Assembly (NCBI RefSeq): GCF_963676855.1
Contig: NZ_OY781460.1
Span: 2,333,520-2,397,519 of the forward strand
From: an uncultured Anaeromusa sp.
GTDB lineage: Bacteria > Bacillota > Negativicutes > Anaeromusales > Anaeromusaceae
Length of the DNA stretch: 64,000 nucleotides
Direction: 5' to 3'
Shown here: piece by piece, positions 16,146 to 23,592 of the stretch
Numbering within the stretch: position 1 is the stretch's first letter
How the letters are laid out: each line of letters begins with the position of its first letter
Made by a program: the position numbers and the translations under genes
Notes under the pieces: model-generated
The model's input: the letters and a program-made list of their open reading frames with translations, nothing else
What the model was told of the DNA's origin: nothing
Database searches by the model: none

Positions 16146-17137
16146 TACTCACGACCTCCTTTACGCTTTAGGTTTGACTCCATCAGTTCCATATTATCGA
16201 ACGTGAACAATTCGCTTTCGTCAATATAGCGTCGAACCATAGTATTACAATGGTGACCTGTTTGCTTCATGATGTGCCTTTCTTGAGCACCCGCAAGCGC
16301 CGCTGAGGTTGCAAACCCACGCCTAAGGCTGTGCCCTGCGTATTTCGCCGGGTCCGCCCCTGTGAGTTCTGCGAATTCTTTTACAGTCCTTACCACAGCC
16401 TTATCGGACAGCCTTGCGTTCCTTACGTTACCCCTGCGAGTCAAGGAGCGGAATATTGGTCCCCTGGTAATCCCTGCGACATCTAACCATTTACGCAAGG
16501 CTGTAACTGGACATATCGAGAGGTGTTCCTTACGGTACGCAATGCCTTTGTACTGGCCTTTTCCCTCAGGGTCATTCTTCGAGTGCCTTAGGAGCACTTT
16601 AAGGCCTTTTCCTGGGATGAACGTAAGGTCTTCCACATCTAACGAGACCACTTCAGACCGCCTGAATGCACCGGCAAAACAAAGGAGCAGCAAGGCCCTA
16701 CTACGGAGACCTAAAGGTGTGTCCTCAGGAAACACCTCGGAGACCTTCTCTAAATCTGCCCACATGATTGGGTTTTTGCCTTGTTGGTGCGTCCCGTTGG
16801 CCCTGCGTATCCCCTGGAGTGTCATCCGTACTTCCTCGTTGAACAAAGGTGAGGTGTACCCTGCCATTTTGTGGGCTGTGGAGATCGAGGTGGCGCGGCG
16901 AGATATTGTGTTCGCCTTTATGAAATCCGCAAGGTAGCTGAAGTATTCTACGAGGCTCTCCACGGTTGCCGGTAAAGGTCGCTCCCCACGCTGGCTGCAC
17001 CACGTCACAAAGTCTTCCCAATCGCTTTGGTAGGCCCTGAGTGTATTCTCAGCTTTCGATAAAGTGATATACCGGAGCGCCTGCTTTGAGTAGTTCTTAT
17101 GGGTTCGTAAGGTTGGGCTTAAGGTGGCGGTCATCAT
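16142..17137 (-). CDS. Phage tyrosine integrase
   Basis: The 331-residue tyrosine recombinase has a SAM-like core-binding domain (residues 20-115) and a catalytic domain with Arg159/160 (AFRRSE), His269-Arg272 (HSLRR), His295/296 and the nucleophile Tyr304 (RRYIDE). It would integrate and excise the prophage. It lies inside the leftward early operon and overlaps the upstream gene by 4 nt. It is strikingly similar to the chromosomal recombinase at 22017-23021, including the identical run LVEYFSYLADFIKANTISR. Confidence 0.95.
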   Translation of the reverse strand: MMTATLSPTLRTHKNYSKQALRYITLSKAENTLRAYQSDWEDFVTWCSQRGERPLPATVESLVEYFSYLADFIKANTISRRATSISTAHKMAGYTSPLFNEEVRMTLQGIRRANGTHQQGKNPIMWADLEKVSEVFPEDTPLGLRSRALLLLCFAGAFRRSEVVSLDVEDLTFIPGKGLKVLLRHSKNDPEGKGQYKGIAYRKEHLSICPVTALRKWLDVAGITRGPIFRSLTRRGNVRNARLSDKAVVRTVKEFAELTGADPAKYAGHSLRRGFATSAALAGAQERHIMKQTGHHCNTMVRRYIDESELFTFDNMELMESNLKRKGGREY

Positions 17138-17367
17138 AATGCAACACCTACTTCCGAGCGTTGGTCTTTAAGATAAATAAGCCTGAGCGGAAATGCGAGA
17201 GAAATAACCACACTCACCCCACAATAAGCAGCCGTTATGCGAATCATTTCAAGCCTATTAAGTTCTTGCTGAAAACCTTGGCTGTCATCCACCCGAAAAG
17301 CTACATTAGCAGCCTCTATCCTGGTCTGAATAAGATTCCTTAGATTTGTTAAATCAACGCTGTTCAT
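17134..17367 (-). CDS. Small early phage protein with membrane segment
   Basis: The 77-residue product has a helical N-terminus (DLTNLRNLIQTRIEAANVAFR) and one membrane segment near residues 46-68 (ITAAYCGVSVVISLAFPLRLIYL). Its stop overlaps the integrase ATG (ATGA), so the two are translationally coupled. Function unknown. Confidence 0.6.
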   Translation of the reverse strand: MNSVDLTNLRNLIQTRIEAANVAFRVDDSQGFQQELNRLEMIRITAAYCGVSVVISLAFPLRLIYLKDQRSEVGVAL

Positions 17368-17443
17368 TCCTCATTCCTCCTTAATACATTCTCAAGGTGA
17401 CATCAAAGTGAAAAGGTAGGAAGTTTGTGGTATTATTACAGTG

Positions 17444-17653
17444 TTAAGACCCATCTTCTGTGGATGCTTCTTCCATCATCAGTTTCTCCATAGGTACGCC
17501 CAGCGCATTACTTAAGGCCAACATCACTGCAAAGGAGGGTTGACGTTTTCGGCGCTCAAGAAGGCTAATGTATTCCCGTGTTACGCCAATGATCTCCGCC
17601 AATTCTCTCGCAGTGAGCCCCTTTCGTAGTCGTGCGGCTTTACATTTGGTCAT
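17444..17653 (-). CDS. Xre-family DNA-binding protein, Cro-like
   Basis: The 69-residue single HTH domain (LTARELAEIIGVTREYISLLERRKRQPSF) is of the lambda-Cro/Xre type. It is encoded in the leftward early operon, opposite the rightward repressor, the classical arrangement for a Cro counter-repressor. It presumably binds one of the two repeat families in the 17.88-17.98 kb control region. Confidence 0.85.
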   Translation of the reverse strand: MTKCKAARLRKGLTARELAEIIGVTREYISLLERRKRQPSFAVMLALSNALGVPMEKLMMEEASTEDGS

Positions 17654-17674
17654 AGGCCTATTCCTCCTCCTTAT

Positions 17675-17860
17675 TTAGAAGCGGTGGAAGCTACTAAAAC
17701 ATTCAGCATATACGCTTTCCTGCTCAAACTCCACGTATTCTTCACCATTTGGATGCTTCTGAATAGACACCAATACTGTACCTTTCATTCCGTGTTTGCT
17801 CTGGTACTCAATCCGGTCCACCATCTCTTGGAGCTGCGTGAGACTAATCCTTACTGCCAT
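17675..17860 (-). CDS. First gene of the leftward early operon, unknown
   Basis: The 61-residue product (MAVRISLTQLQEMVDRIEYQ...GTVLVSIQKHPNGEEYVEFEQE) is a helix followed by beta strands. It is the first gene downstream of the early promoter. No family recognised. Confidence 0.6.
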   Translation of the reverse strand: MAVRISLTQLQEMVDRIEYQSKHGMKGTVLVSIQKHPNGEEYVEFEQESVYAECFSSFHRF

Positions 17861-17879
17861 TGTCTTTCCTCCCTTCTAG

Positions 17880-17983
17880 GTAACCTAGAGTTACTATTCT
17901 TGGAATAGTAACCTAGAGTTACTATTCTTGGAATACTTAAAGTTCCCTGGCTCTATCTTAGAATACTTAAAGTTCCCTGTCAA
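17880..17983. promoter_or_regulatory. Lysogeny control region: early promoter and two operator families
   Basis: A 28-bp unit is perfectly duplicated at 17880-17907 and 17908-17935; it contains the palindrome GTAACCTAGAGTTAC, and in the second copy the dyad extends over 17903-17927. A separate 19-bp unit, GAATACTTAAAGTTCCCTG, with the dyad ACTTAAAGT, is repeated at 17931-17949 and 17961-17979. A leftward promoter has TTGACA (17983-17978) and TAAGAT (17960-17955) with a 17-bp spacer. One 19-bp repeat sits in its spacer and the other around the start site, so binding there would block early transcription. Confidence 0.85.
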
Positions 17984-17996
17984 GGAGGTTTTATTT

Positions 17997-18266
17997 GTGA
18001 TTTATAGAAATATTTTTGCAGAACGCCTGATTTTACTAAGGAAGGAGCGTAATTTATATCAAAAAGATATAGCGGATGTGTTGGGAGTTACGAAGAATGC
18101 CATTACCAAACTTGAGAAGGCCCAACGTTCCCCTAGTTTCGAGGTATTGGTTGCTCTCGCCGATTATTTCAACGTCACCCTAGATTACTTAGTAGGACGT
18201 GTTGAGGCTCAAAAGCGGTTAGACCTCAAGAAACGTATTGCATCTAAGGACGAAGGAGTGTTGTAA
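17997..18266 (+). CDS. Xre-family prophage repressor
   Basis: The GTG start at 17997 follows AAGGAGG by eight bases; the frame is open upstream but the leader would overlap the operators. The 89-residue product has an N-terminal HTH (RNLYQKDIADVLGVTKNAITKLEKAQRSPSFEVLVALADYFNVTLDYLVG) and a short basic tail. It is the only divergent regulator of the prophage, hence probably the lysogenic repressor. It lacks a peptidase/cleavage domain, so induction would not be by LexA-type self-cleavage. Confidence 0.88.
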   Translation: MIYRNIFAERLILLRKERNLYQKDIADVLGVTKNAITKLEKAQRSPSFEVLVALADYFNVTLDYLVGRVEAQKRLDLKKRIASKDEGVL

Positions 18267-18267
18267 A

Positions 18268-18561
18268 ATGGTCATCCGTGTTCTCTTGATTAATACTGTG
18301 ATCTTCCTTGGGATTGCTCTATACAAACTCTATAGAAGCCATAGGAAGGCAGACATAAACAAGGCATGTGCTCTCTACTACGCTTATGGTGTATATGGAA
18401 AGGAACCTGACGAGGCTGCGGTTCTTATCCTTCAGGATTTCACCTTCACCCCAAAGGAGTGGCAGCAGGTGGCCTCTACAGGTCATGAGATTGGAAAGCG
18501 TGTGGAGGCTGGATTGTGGGCAATGGAAACTGAACGTAAGATGTACCCACCAACCACCTAA
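18268..18561 (+). CDS. Membrane-anchored protein co-expressed with the repressor
   Basis: The ATG at 18268 follows AAGGAGTG and lies one base after the repressor stop. The 97-residue product has one N-terminal membrane segment (VIRVLLINTVIFLGIALYKLY) and a soluble domain (YGVYGKEPDEAAVLILQDFTFTPKEWQQV). Being in the repressor transcript it should be made in lysogens, which fits superinfection exclusion or lysogenic conversion, but no family is recognised. Confidence 0.7.
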   Translation: MVIRVLLINTVIFLGIALYKLYRSHRKADINKACALYYAYGVYGKEPDEAAVLILQDFTFTPKEWQQVASTGHEIGKRVEAGLWAMETERKMYPPTT

Positions 18562-18580
18562 CAAAACACAACCATAAACA

Positions 18581-18647
18581 CATAAAGAAAGACCTCAAGT
18601 TCTCCACTGGTGTTATCCAATGGTTCTACCTGAGGTCTTTCTTTATG
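18581..18647. terminator. Bidirectional terminator-like hairpin after the repressor operon
   Basis: Perfect 17-bp arms, CATAAAGAAAGACCTCA (18581-18597) and its complement (18631-18647), flank a 33-nt loop. The A/T-rich outer ends make it terminator-like in either direction. It closes the rightward repressor transcript. Confidence 0.65.
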
Positions 18648-19025
18648 CATATATGAGATTGTCCAGCCTATGAATACCTATTGAGTTCTATGTGTACTAC
18701 TAAAGGACATTCTAGCGCCTGCCTAATGTTACACCTAAGGTATTCCTCTAACAGATGAGCAGAGATGAAAGGGAACGCTTGTTCGATTATGAGAGCGCAA
18801 GGTTTACATTGGGCATCCAAAACACATCAAATAGTGTCCATTCTGTCTACCTTGTGCACACCTCGCGTCCTCTAACCATGAACCGTACTAAAAGTATAAA
18901 TTATCGGACGGAATATTTGTATGTAAAATAGGGGTTTCGGTTCCTACCTTTTACATCAAAATTAAGCGTAATTCATTTCTACTGGTACTTCCGTTCGTAT
19001 CATCTAAGTTTTAGTGTTGTACTAT
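18648..19025. other. Non-coding junction region, likely containing attR
   Basis: I see no convincing gene here. It holds one further phage-style CCTNAGG (about 18735) and an imperfect inverted repeat at about 18921-18956 (ATGTAAAA and TTTTACAT arms). The prophage-chromosome junction should lie here, but the core cannot be identified without the left end. Confidence 0.4.
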
Positions 19026-19071
19026 AAAAAATACCGTTTACGGCCATCAAGGCGTCGTAAACGGTATTTTT
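19026..19071. terminator. Bidirectional terminator downstream of the P-type ATPase
   Basis: The arms ATACCGTTTACG and CGTAAACGGTAT are flanked by A6 on one side and T5 on the other, so the hairpin can work both ways. It lies about 130 bp beyond the cadA stop. Confidence 0.75.
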
Positions 19072-19200
19072 GCAAGAAGAAATACGAAAAATGTTCTAAT
19101 TTGCAGCGATATCTGAACTATAACGCTAGTATTTCCGACTCATTATTTAAATGAGAATTAATTGAGAATCGCTTGGCTTTTAAGAACTTTCTTCCAGTTC

Positions 19201-21447
19201 TTAATCTATTTTCCTAGCCAAACGCATGCCATTTAGTGTAACCAGCAACGAGGCTCCTGTATCGGCTAAAATAGCCAACCAAAGATTTACGAAACCAATA
19301 AAGGTTCCTGCGACAAACAACAGTTTTATAGCTATGGAGAAAGTAACGTTTTGTTTGATGATGCCTACTGTTTTGCGGCTGAGTTTCATGATATAAGCCA
19401 GCTTGCTTAAGTCATCGGACATAAGAGCGATATCAGCCGTTTCTAAAGCGCTGTCCGACCCAGCTACCCCCATAGCGATCCCTACATCGGCTGTTGCTAA
19501 GGCTGGGGCATCATTTACGCCATCTCCTACCATGGCTACGCGGCCGTATTTGCTGGAAAACTGTTTTAGTACCGTTGCTTTATCTTCCGGCAGCAATTCG
19601 CTGTAAACGATGTCAATGTTGAGTTCTGCCGCAATAGCTCTAGCCACGCGTTCGTTGTCGCCGGTGAGCATAGCCATAGTACGCACGCCAGTTTTTCGGA
19701 GTGCAGCTAAGGACGTTGCACTTTGATCACGCAGGGTATCGGCTACAGCCACAACTCCCAGTACTTTCTGGCTAGTTCCCACCAGCATGGCGGTCTTGCC
19801 TTGTTGCTCCAGCTTGATTAAACGAGGCTCATCTGCGGCGATGACGCAGCCTATTTCTTCAAACAAACGACGGTTGCCTACATAAATTGTTTGCCCGGCT
19901 ACATCGGCTTGCGCTCCACGGCCGGGCAGTGCTTGGAAATTACTTATGCTTTGCAGCGGTATATCTCCTGCGTGAACGACAATTGCCTTAGCCAAAGGAT
20001 GCTCCGACCATTTTTCTACCGCCGCCGCTAAGGACAGCAGTTCTTCGGGGGCGATGCCGTTCAAGGGCACAATATCTGTTACTACGGGCTTGCCTGCGGT
20101 GAGCGTTCCCGTTTTATCAAATGCTATCGCTTCGATTCGCCCCATCTGCTCTAGATGAGCACCGCCCTTAATCAATACGCCATGCCGTGAGGCATTGCCA
20201 ATAGCCGACACAATCGATACAGGAGTGGAGATGACTAAGGCGCAAGGGCAGGAAATAACTAACAATACCAACGCTTTGTAAAACCAAATATCAAAAGATT
20301 GGCCAAACAACAGTGTGGGAATGCCCATGAGGCTCAATGCCGCTAAGATCACTGCCGGTGTGTAGTACTTAGCAAAGACGTCTACAAATTGCTGCATAGG
20401 CGCTTTTTGCGCTTGTGCTTCCTCTACCATGTGCATGATTTTTGCCAGAGTGGAATCTGCCGCCAGTTTCGTCACGGTAACTTCTAAGGCTCCGTTTTCG
20501 TTAACTGTACCGGCATAGACAAGATCTCCTGTCTGTTTTTCAACGGGAATAGATTCCCCGGTAATGGAAGCCTGGTTTACTGAAGAAATGCCGTATGTTA
20601 CCGTGCCATCCATGGCAATGCGTTCGCCTGGTTTAACGAGTACTACATCATTTACGACAATTTCTTCTACCGCTAACGGGATCTCTTGACCATTTCTACG
20701 GACCAACGCTTCACGCGGAGCCAAGTCCATGAGGGCTCGAATCGAGTGCCTTGTTTTATCCAGCGTATATGCCTGTAAGGCATTACCTAAGGAGAACAAA
20801 AACACAACCATGGCGCCTTCTCCCCATTCTCGAATCGCCACCGCTCCCACAGCGGCAATGGTCATAAGAAAGTTAGTGTCCATAGTAAAGCTTTTCAGCC
20901 CGTATAGGCCGCTTTTGGCAACATGGTAGCCCCCGAGAAGCATTGCCGCCATATAGAGCGGTACAAGAATCTCTTCATTAGCTCCGCCCCACTCCAATAT
21001 AATGGCAGGCAGGAGGAAAGAGCCGGAAAGAATGGTTGCCAGCGTCTTGGGTTTGCGCCACCAGGGAATAGTTGAAACCTCGGACCTTCTGTTCAGCCCG
21101 TCTTTAAAAGCTTGGTAGCCTGATTGTTCTATGGCTTTAATGATAGCGTCATCGGTTAAAGAGTGTTCTATAGTCAATTTTCCAGCGCCAAAATTTACGG
21201 TAGCAGCCTGTACTCCGTCTAAAGCTTTGATCTTTTTTTCCAGTTTTGCAGCACAGTCTGCACAGTCCATGCCTTCGATGCGAAATGTATCGGATGTAGT
21301 TGTATTTGCCGCAGGCTCCTTATTTAACAACTCATCAACTTCACGATTAATTTCGTGACAACAGGCGCAACTGCATTCTTTGGTTTTTGTGTCCAAGGTA
21401 TTCACCTCCGGTTTGCCTTCTGGGCTCTCTTTACGTATGGCTGACAT
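19201..21447 (-). CDS. cadA: Cd/Zn/Pb-type heavy-metal P1B ATPase
   Basis: The 748-residue efflux ATPase has a Cys-rich N-terminus (CSCACC, residues 25-30), an HMA domain with GMDCADC (59-65), the membrane CPC motif (SCPCALVIS, about residue 401), the phosphorylation site DKTGTLT (about 447), SEHPLAKAI, and GDGVNDAPAL. The CPC motif plus a downstream-acting ArsR regulator points to Zn/Cd/Pb export rather than copper. It overlaps the regulator gene by 17 nt and is co-transcribed with it. Confidence 0.93.
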   Translation of the reverse strand: MSAIRKESPEGKPEVNTLDTKTKECSCACCHEINREVDELLNKEPAANTTTSDTFRIEGMDCADCAAKLEKKIKALDGVQAATVNFGAGKLTIEHSLTDDAIIKAIEQSGYQAFKDGLNRRSEVSTIPWWRKPKTLATILSGSFLLPAIILEWGGANEEILVPLYMAAMLLGGYHVAKSGLYGLKSFTMDTNFLMTIAAVGAVAIREWGEGAMVVFLFSLGNALQAYTLDKTRHSIRALMDLAPREALVRRNGQEIPLAVEEIVVNDVVLVKPGERIAMDGTVTYGISSVNQASITGESIPVEKQTGDLVYAGTVNENGALEVTVTKLAADSTLAKIMHMVEEAQAQKAPMQQFVDVFAKYYTPAVILAALSLMGIPTLLFGQSFDIWFYKALVLLVISCPCALVISTPVSIVSAIGNASRHGVLIKGGAHLEQMGRIEAIAFDKTGTLTAGKPVVTDIVPLNGIAPEELLSLAAAVEKWSEHPLAKAIVVHAGDIPLQSISNFQALPGRGAQADVAGQTIYVGNRRLFEEIGCVIAADEPRLIKLEQQGKTAMLVGTSQKVLGVVAVADTLRDQSATSLAALRKTGVRTMAMLTGDNERVARAIAAELNIDIVYSELLPEDKATVLKQFSSKYGRVAMVGDGVNDAPALATADVGIAMGVAGSDSALETADIALMSDDLSKLAYIMKLSRKTVGIIKQNVTFSIAIKLLFVAGTFIGFVNLWLAILADTGASLLVTLNGMRLARKID

Positions 21448-21793
21448 GGTCTAGACCTCGTTTCATGAGATCGACTACATGGTCATCATCCAAAGAGTAC
21501 CAAGCCGCCTTGCCTTCGCGCCGATACTTTACCAGTCTGGCGCTGCGTAATACGCGTAATTGATGCGAAATAGCGGACTGTCCCATGGAGAGAGTTTCAG
21601 CTATGTCGCAGACGCACATCTCTTGTTGCGCTAATACGCACAGGATTTTGATCCGCGTGGCGTCACCGAGAATTTTAAAGGTTTCCACTAGCTGAAATAT
21701 CGTTGTGTCCGGCAGCATGCCTGCCTTGGCGCAGCCAATTCGCTCGGGATGCTCGCAATGCTCTTCGCATATGTCGCATGTCGTTTCAGTCAT
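21431..21793 (-). CDS. ArsR/SmtB-family metal-sensing repressor (CadC-like)
   Basis: The ATG at 21793 follows GAGGTGG by five bases; an in-frame GTG at 21802 is less likely. The 120-residue product has N-terminal cysteines (CDICEEHCEHPERIGCAKAG), the CVCD motif of CadC-like sensors, and a winged HTH (MGQSAISHQLRVLRSARLVKYRREGKAAWYSL). Metal binding would release it from the palindrome upstream and induce cadA. Confidence 0.92.
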   Translation of the reverse strand: MTETTCDICEEHCEHPERIGCAKAGMLPDTTIFQLVETFKILGDATRIKILCVLAQQEMCVCDIAETLSMGQSAISHQLRVLRSARLVKYRREGKAAWYSLDDDHVVDLMKRGLDHVSHT

Positions 21794-21824
21794 AACTACC
21801 ACCTCATCATACTCTAATCATTGA

Positions 21825-21848
21825 ACATATGAATGTGTGTTCATATGT
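21825..21848. promoter_or_regulatory. ArsR-type operator
   Basis: A perfect dyad, ACATATGAA and TTCATATGT separated by six bases, lies about 30 bp upstream of the regulator start. Size and position fit an ArsR/SmtB operator controlling the regulator-cadA operon. Confidence 0.8.
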
Positions 21849-22016
21849 ATAGTAATTCTTAATGATCTTTTTGTCAACTCTTATGGTATGTATTACAATA
21901 AAAGCAACAACTTACTGTAGACGTTTGTAACAAGATGGTCACATTTTAAGGTGTTGTTCTATGGTATAATCAAGAGAGTTTTAGTGATGTTGCTCGATTT
22001 TGGGAGGTATGTTCGA

Positions 22017-23021
22017 ATGGCGTCTTCCTTGTCTTCGTCTGTCATACTGCGTCCATGGAGGCGCGGCAAGTACTCTGAACAGGCTATTCGTTATATGACC
22101 TCTTCTAAGGCGGTCAATACGATCCGGGCGTATCAAAGCGACTGGGATGATTTTTCCTATTGGTGTCGTCACCACGGATATGCGGAGCTTCCGGCTACGC
22201 CAGAAACGCTTGTAGAGTACTTCAGCTATCTGGCTGACTTTATCAAAGCAAATACCATTTCCCGCAAGGCAACCGCCATTTCTGAAGCCCATAAAGCGGC
22301 TGGCTGCCCATCACCAACTCTTTCTGCTGATGTACGTATGACGCTCCAAGGCATTCGTAAAGCCAAAGGAACCTTTCAGCAAGGGAAGTCGCCTGTGATG
22401 TGGTCGGATTTGGCGCAAGTCTCTGACGTGTTCGACCCGACGCCATTGGGTATTCGCAATCGTGCCTTGATTTTATTTGGCTTTGCCGGCGCTTTTCGGC
22501 GTTCTGAACTGGTCGCTTTGGATGTGGAAGATTTAACTTTTTTCCCAGAAGGCGTCAAAGTGTTTTTAGGGAAAGCGAAAAATGATCCAGACGGCAAGGG
22601 CCAATACAAAGGCATTTCGTATCGTCGTCAGCGCCCTGAAGTTTGTCCTGTACGCGCTATCAAAGCATGGTTAGATATTTCGGGGCTTACCAGCGGGCCG
22701 CTTTTTCGTTCTTTGACCAAAAACGGTGGCATTCGTCAGCAGCGCCTTTCGGATAAGGCGGTTGCCAGAACGGTCAAAGAATTTGCGGAGCGTACCGGTG
22801 CTGATCCGCAGCGTTACGCAGGGCACAGTCTGCGAAGAGGATTTGCCACCTCGGCGGCGTTAGCTGGCGCTAGAGAACGACATATTATGAAGCAAACCGG
22901 CCATCATAGTGATAAAATGGTCCGCCGCTATATTGAAGAAAGTGAAATCTTTTCTTTTGATAATATGGCCTTGATGGAAAAAGCGGATGGAACTGTAAAA
23001 GGGAGCGATGATTATGAATGA
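22017..23021 (+). CDS. Chromosomal tyrosine recombinase, close homologue of the prophage integrase
   Basis: The ATG at 22017 has GGGAGG upstream; the open frame extends further back but without a better site. The 334-residue product has the same two domains and all catalytic residues (AFRRSE, HSLRRGF, GHH, RRYIEE) as the integrase at 16142-17137, and the two are about two-thirds identical by eye. Its gene overlaps the nitroreductase gene. It may be the integrase of an older element or a resident recombinase; its DNA target is unknown. Confidence 0.9.
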   Translation: MASSLSSSVILRPWRRGKYSEQAIRYMTSSKAVNTIRAYQSDWDDFSYWCRHHGYAELPATPETLVEYFSYLADFIKANTISRKATAISEAHKAAGCPSPTLSADVRMTLQGIRKAKGTFQQGKSPVMWSDLAQVSDVFDPTPLGIRNRALILFGFAGAFRRSELVALDVEDLTFFPEGVKVFLGKAKNDPDGKGQYKGISYRRQRPEVCPVRAIKAWLDISGLTSGPLFRSLTKNGGIRQQRLSDKAVARTVKEFAERTGADPQRYAGHSLRRGFATSAALAGARERHIMKQTGHHSDKMVRRYIEESEIFSFDNMALMEKADGTVKGSDDYE

Positions 23022-23592
23022 ACTATTGGATTTAATAAAAAAACGCCGCAGTACGCGTAATTTCACGGAAGAGCCGATAACCCGCGCTGATTTAGAAGCG
23101 ATCTTGGAAGCGGGGCGTTGGGCGCCCAGCGGTCATAATCAGCAGTCGTGGTTTTTTACGGTCATTGGCGATAAGGAGATGTTTGCAGAGTTGAATCAGC
23201 GTTTTCGGGATGCTGCTCAACACTCTTCTGAAGCCTTTGTTCATAAAATATTGGCTAAGGAAAATTTTGATATTTTCTATCATGCACCGGTTGCTGTTTT
23301 AGTTTCCGCGCGGGAAGATGCTATCCTGACGGAAGCTAACTGTGCCGCCGCTACGCAAAATATGCTTTTAACTGCGGAAAGCTTGGGTTTGGGAAGCTGC
23401 TGGGTTGGTTTTGCCGGTTTTCCTTTTATCAACGGCCAAGGTCGAGACTTGTGTGAAAAGTTAGCTATTCCCGAAGGATTTCATCCCTTATACGCCGTTG
23501 TTCTAGGACATAAGCAGCTGCAAAATAAAGAGGTACGTGGACCCAAACGCAAAGAAAATTGGGTTCATTACCACTCTTTTTCCGGTGAATGA
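23014..23592 (+). CDS. Nitroreductase-family protein
   Basis: The 192-residue FMN-dependent oxidoreductase has the RRSTRNFTEEPI start, AGRWAPSGHNQQSW and LLTAESLGLGSCWVGF motifs of the nitroreductase family. Substrate unknown. Its start overlaps the recombinase end by 8 nt and its stop overlaps the next gene (ATGA), so the three form an operon. Confidence 0.9.
   Translation: MNELLDLIKKRRSTRNFTEEPITRADLEAILEAGRWAPSGHNQQSWFFTVIGDKEMFAELNQRFRDAAQHSSEAFVHKILAKENFDIFYHAPVAVLVSAREDAILTEANCAAATQNMLLTAESLGLGSCWVGFAGFPFINGQGRDLCEKLAIPEGFHPLYAVVLGHKQLQNKEVRGPKRKENWVHYHSFSGE

Larger units (their letters stand above)
1..18650. mobile_element. T7-like temperate prophage (right part, left end outside window)
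   Basis: A continuous block of tightly packed, mostly minus-strand genes follows T7 gene order: RNA polymerase, SSB, endonuclease I, lysozyme-like, primase-helicase, DNA polymerase, exonuclease, gp7.3-like, portal. A tyrosine integrase and a divergent repressor show that it is temperate. The chromosomal metal-resistance locus begins at about 19.2 kb. The right boundary is placed after the strong hairpin at 18581-18647, but attR was not identified and attL is outside the window. The block is also marked by frequent CCTNAGG heptamers, the last at about 18735, so the true edge may lie anywhere between about 18.65 and 19.03 kb. Confidence 0.9.

Noticed and set aside
16362..16937. 191-residue plus-strand ORF
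   Set aside because: Fully antisense to the integrase, whose catalytic motifs are intact.
19026..19071. Inverted repeat as prophage attachment site
   Set aside because: The T-run and position after cadA fit a terminator better; no second copy is available to test.
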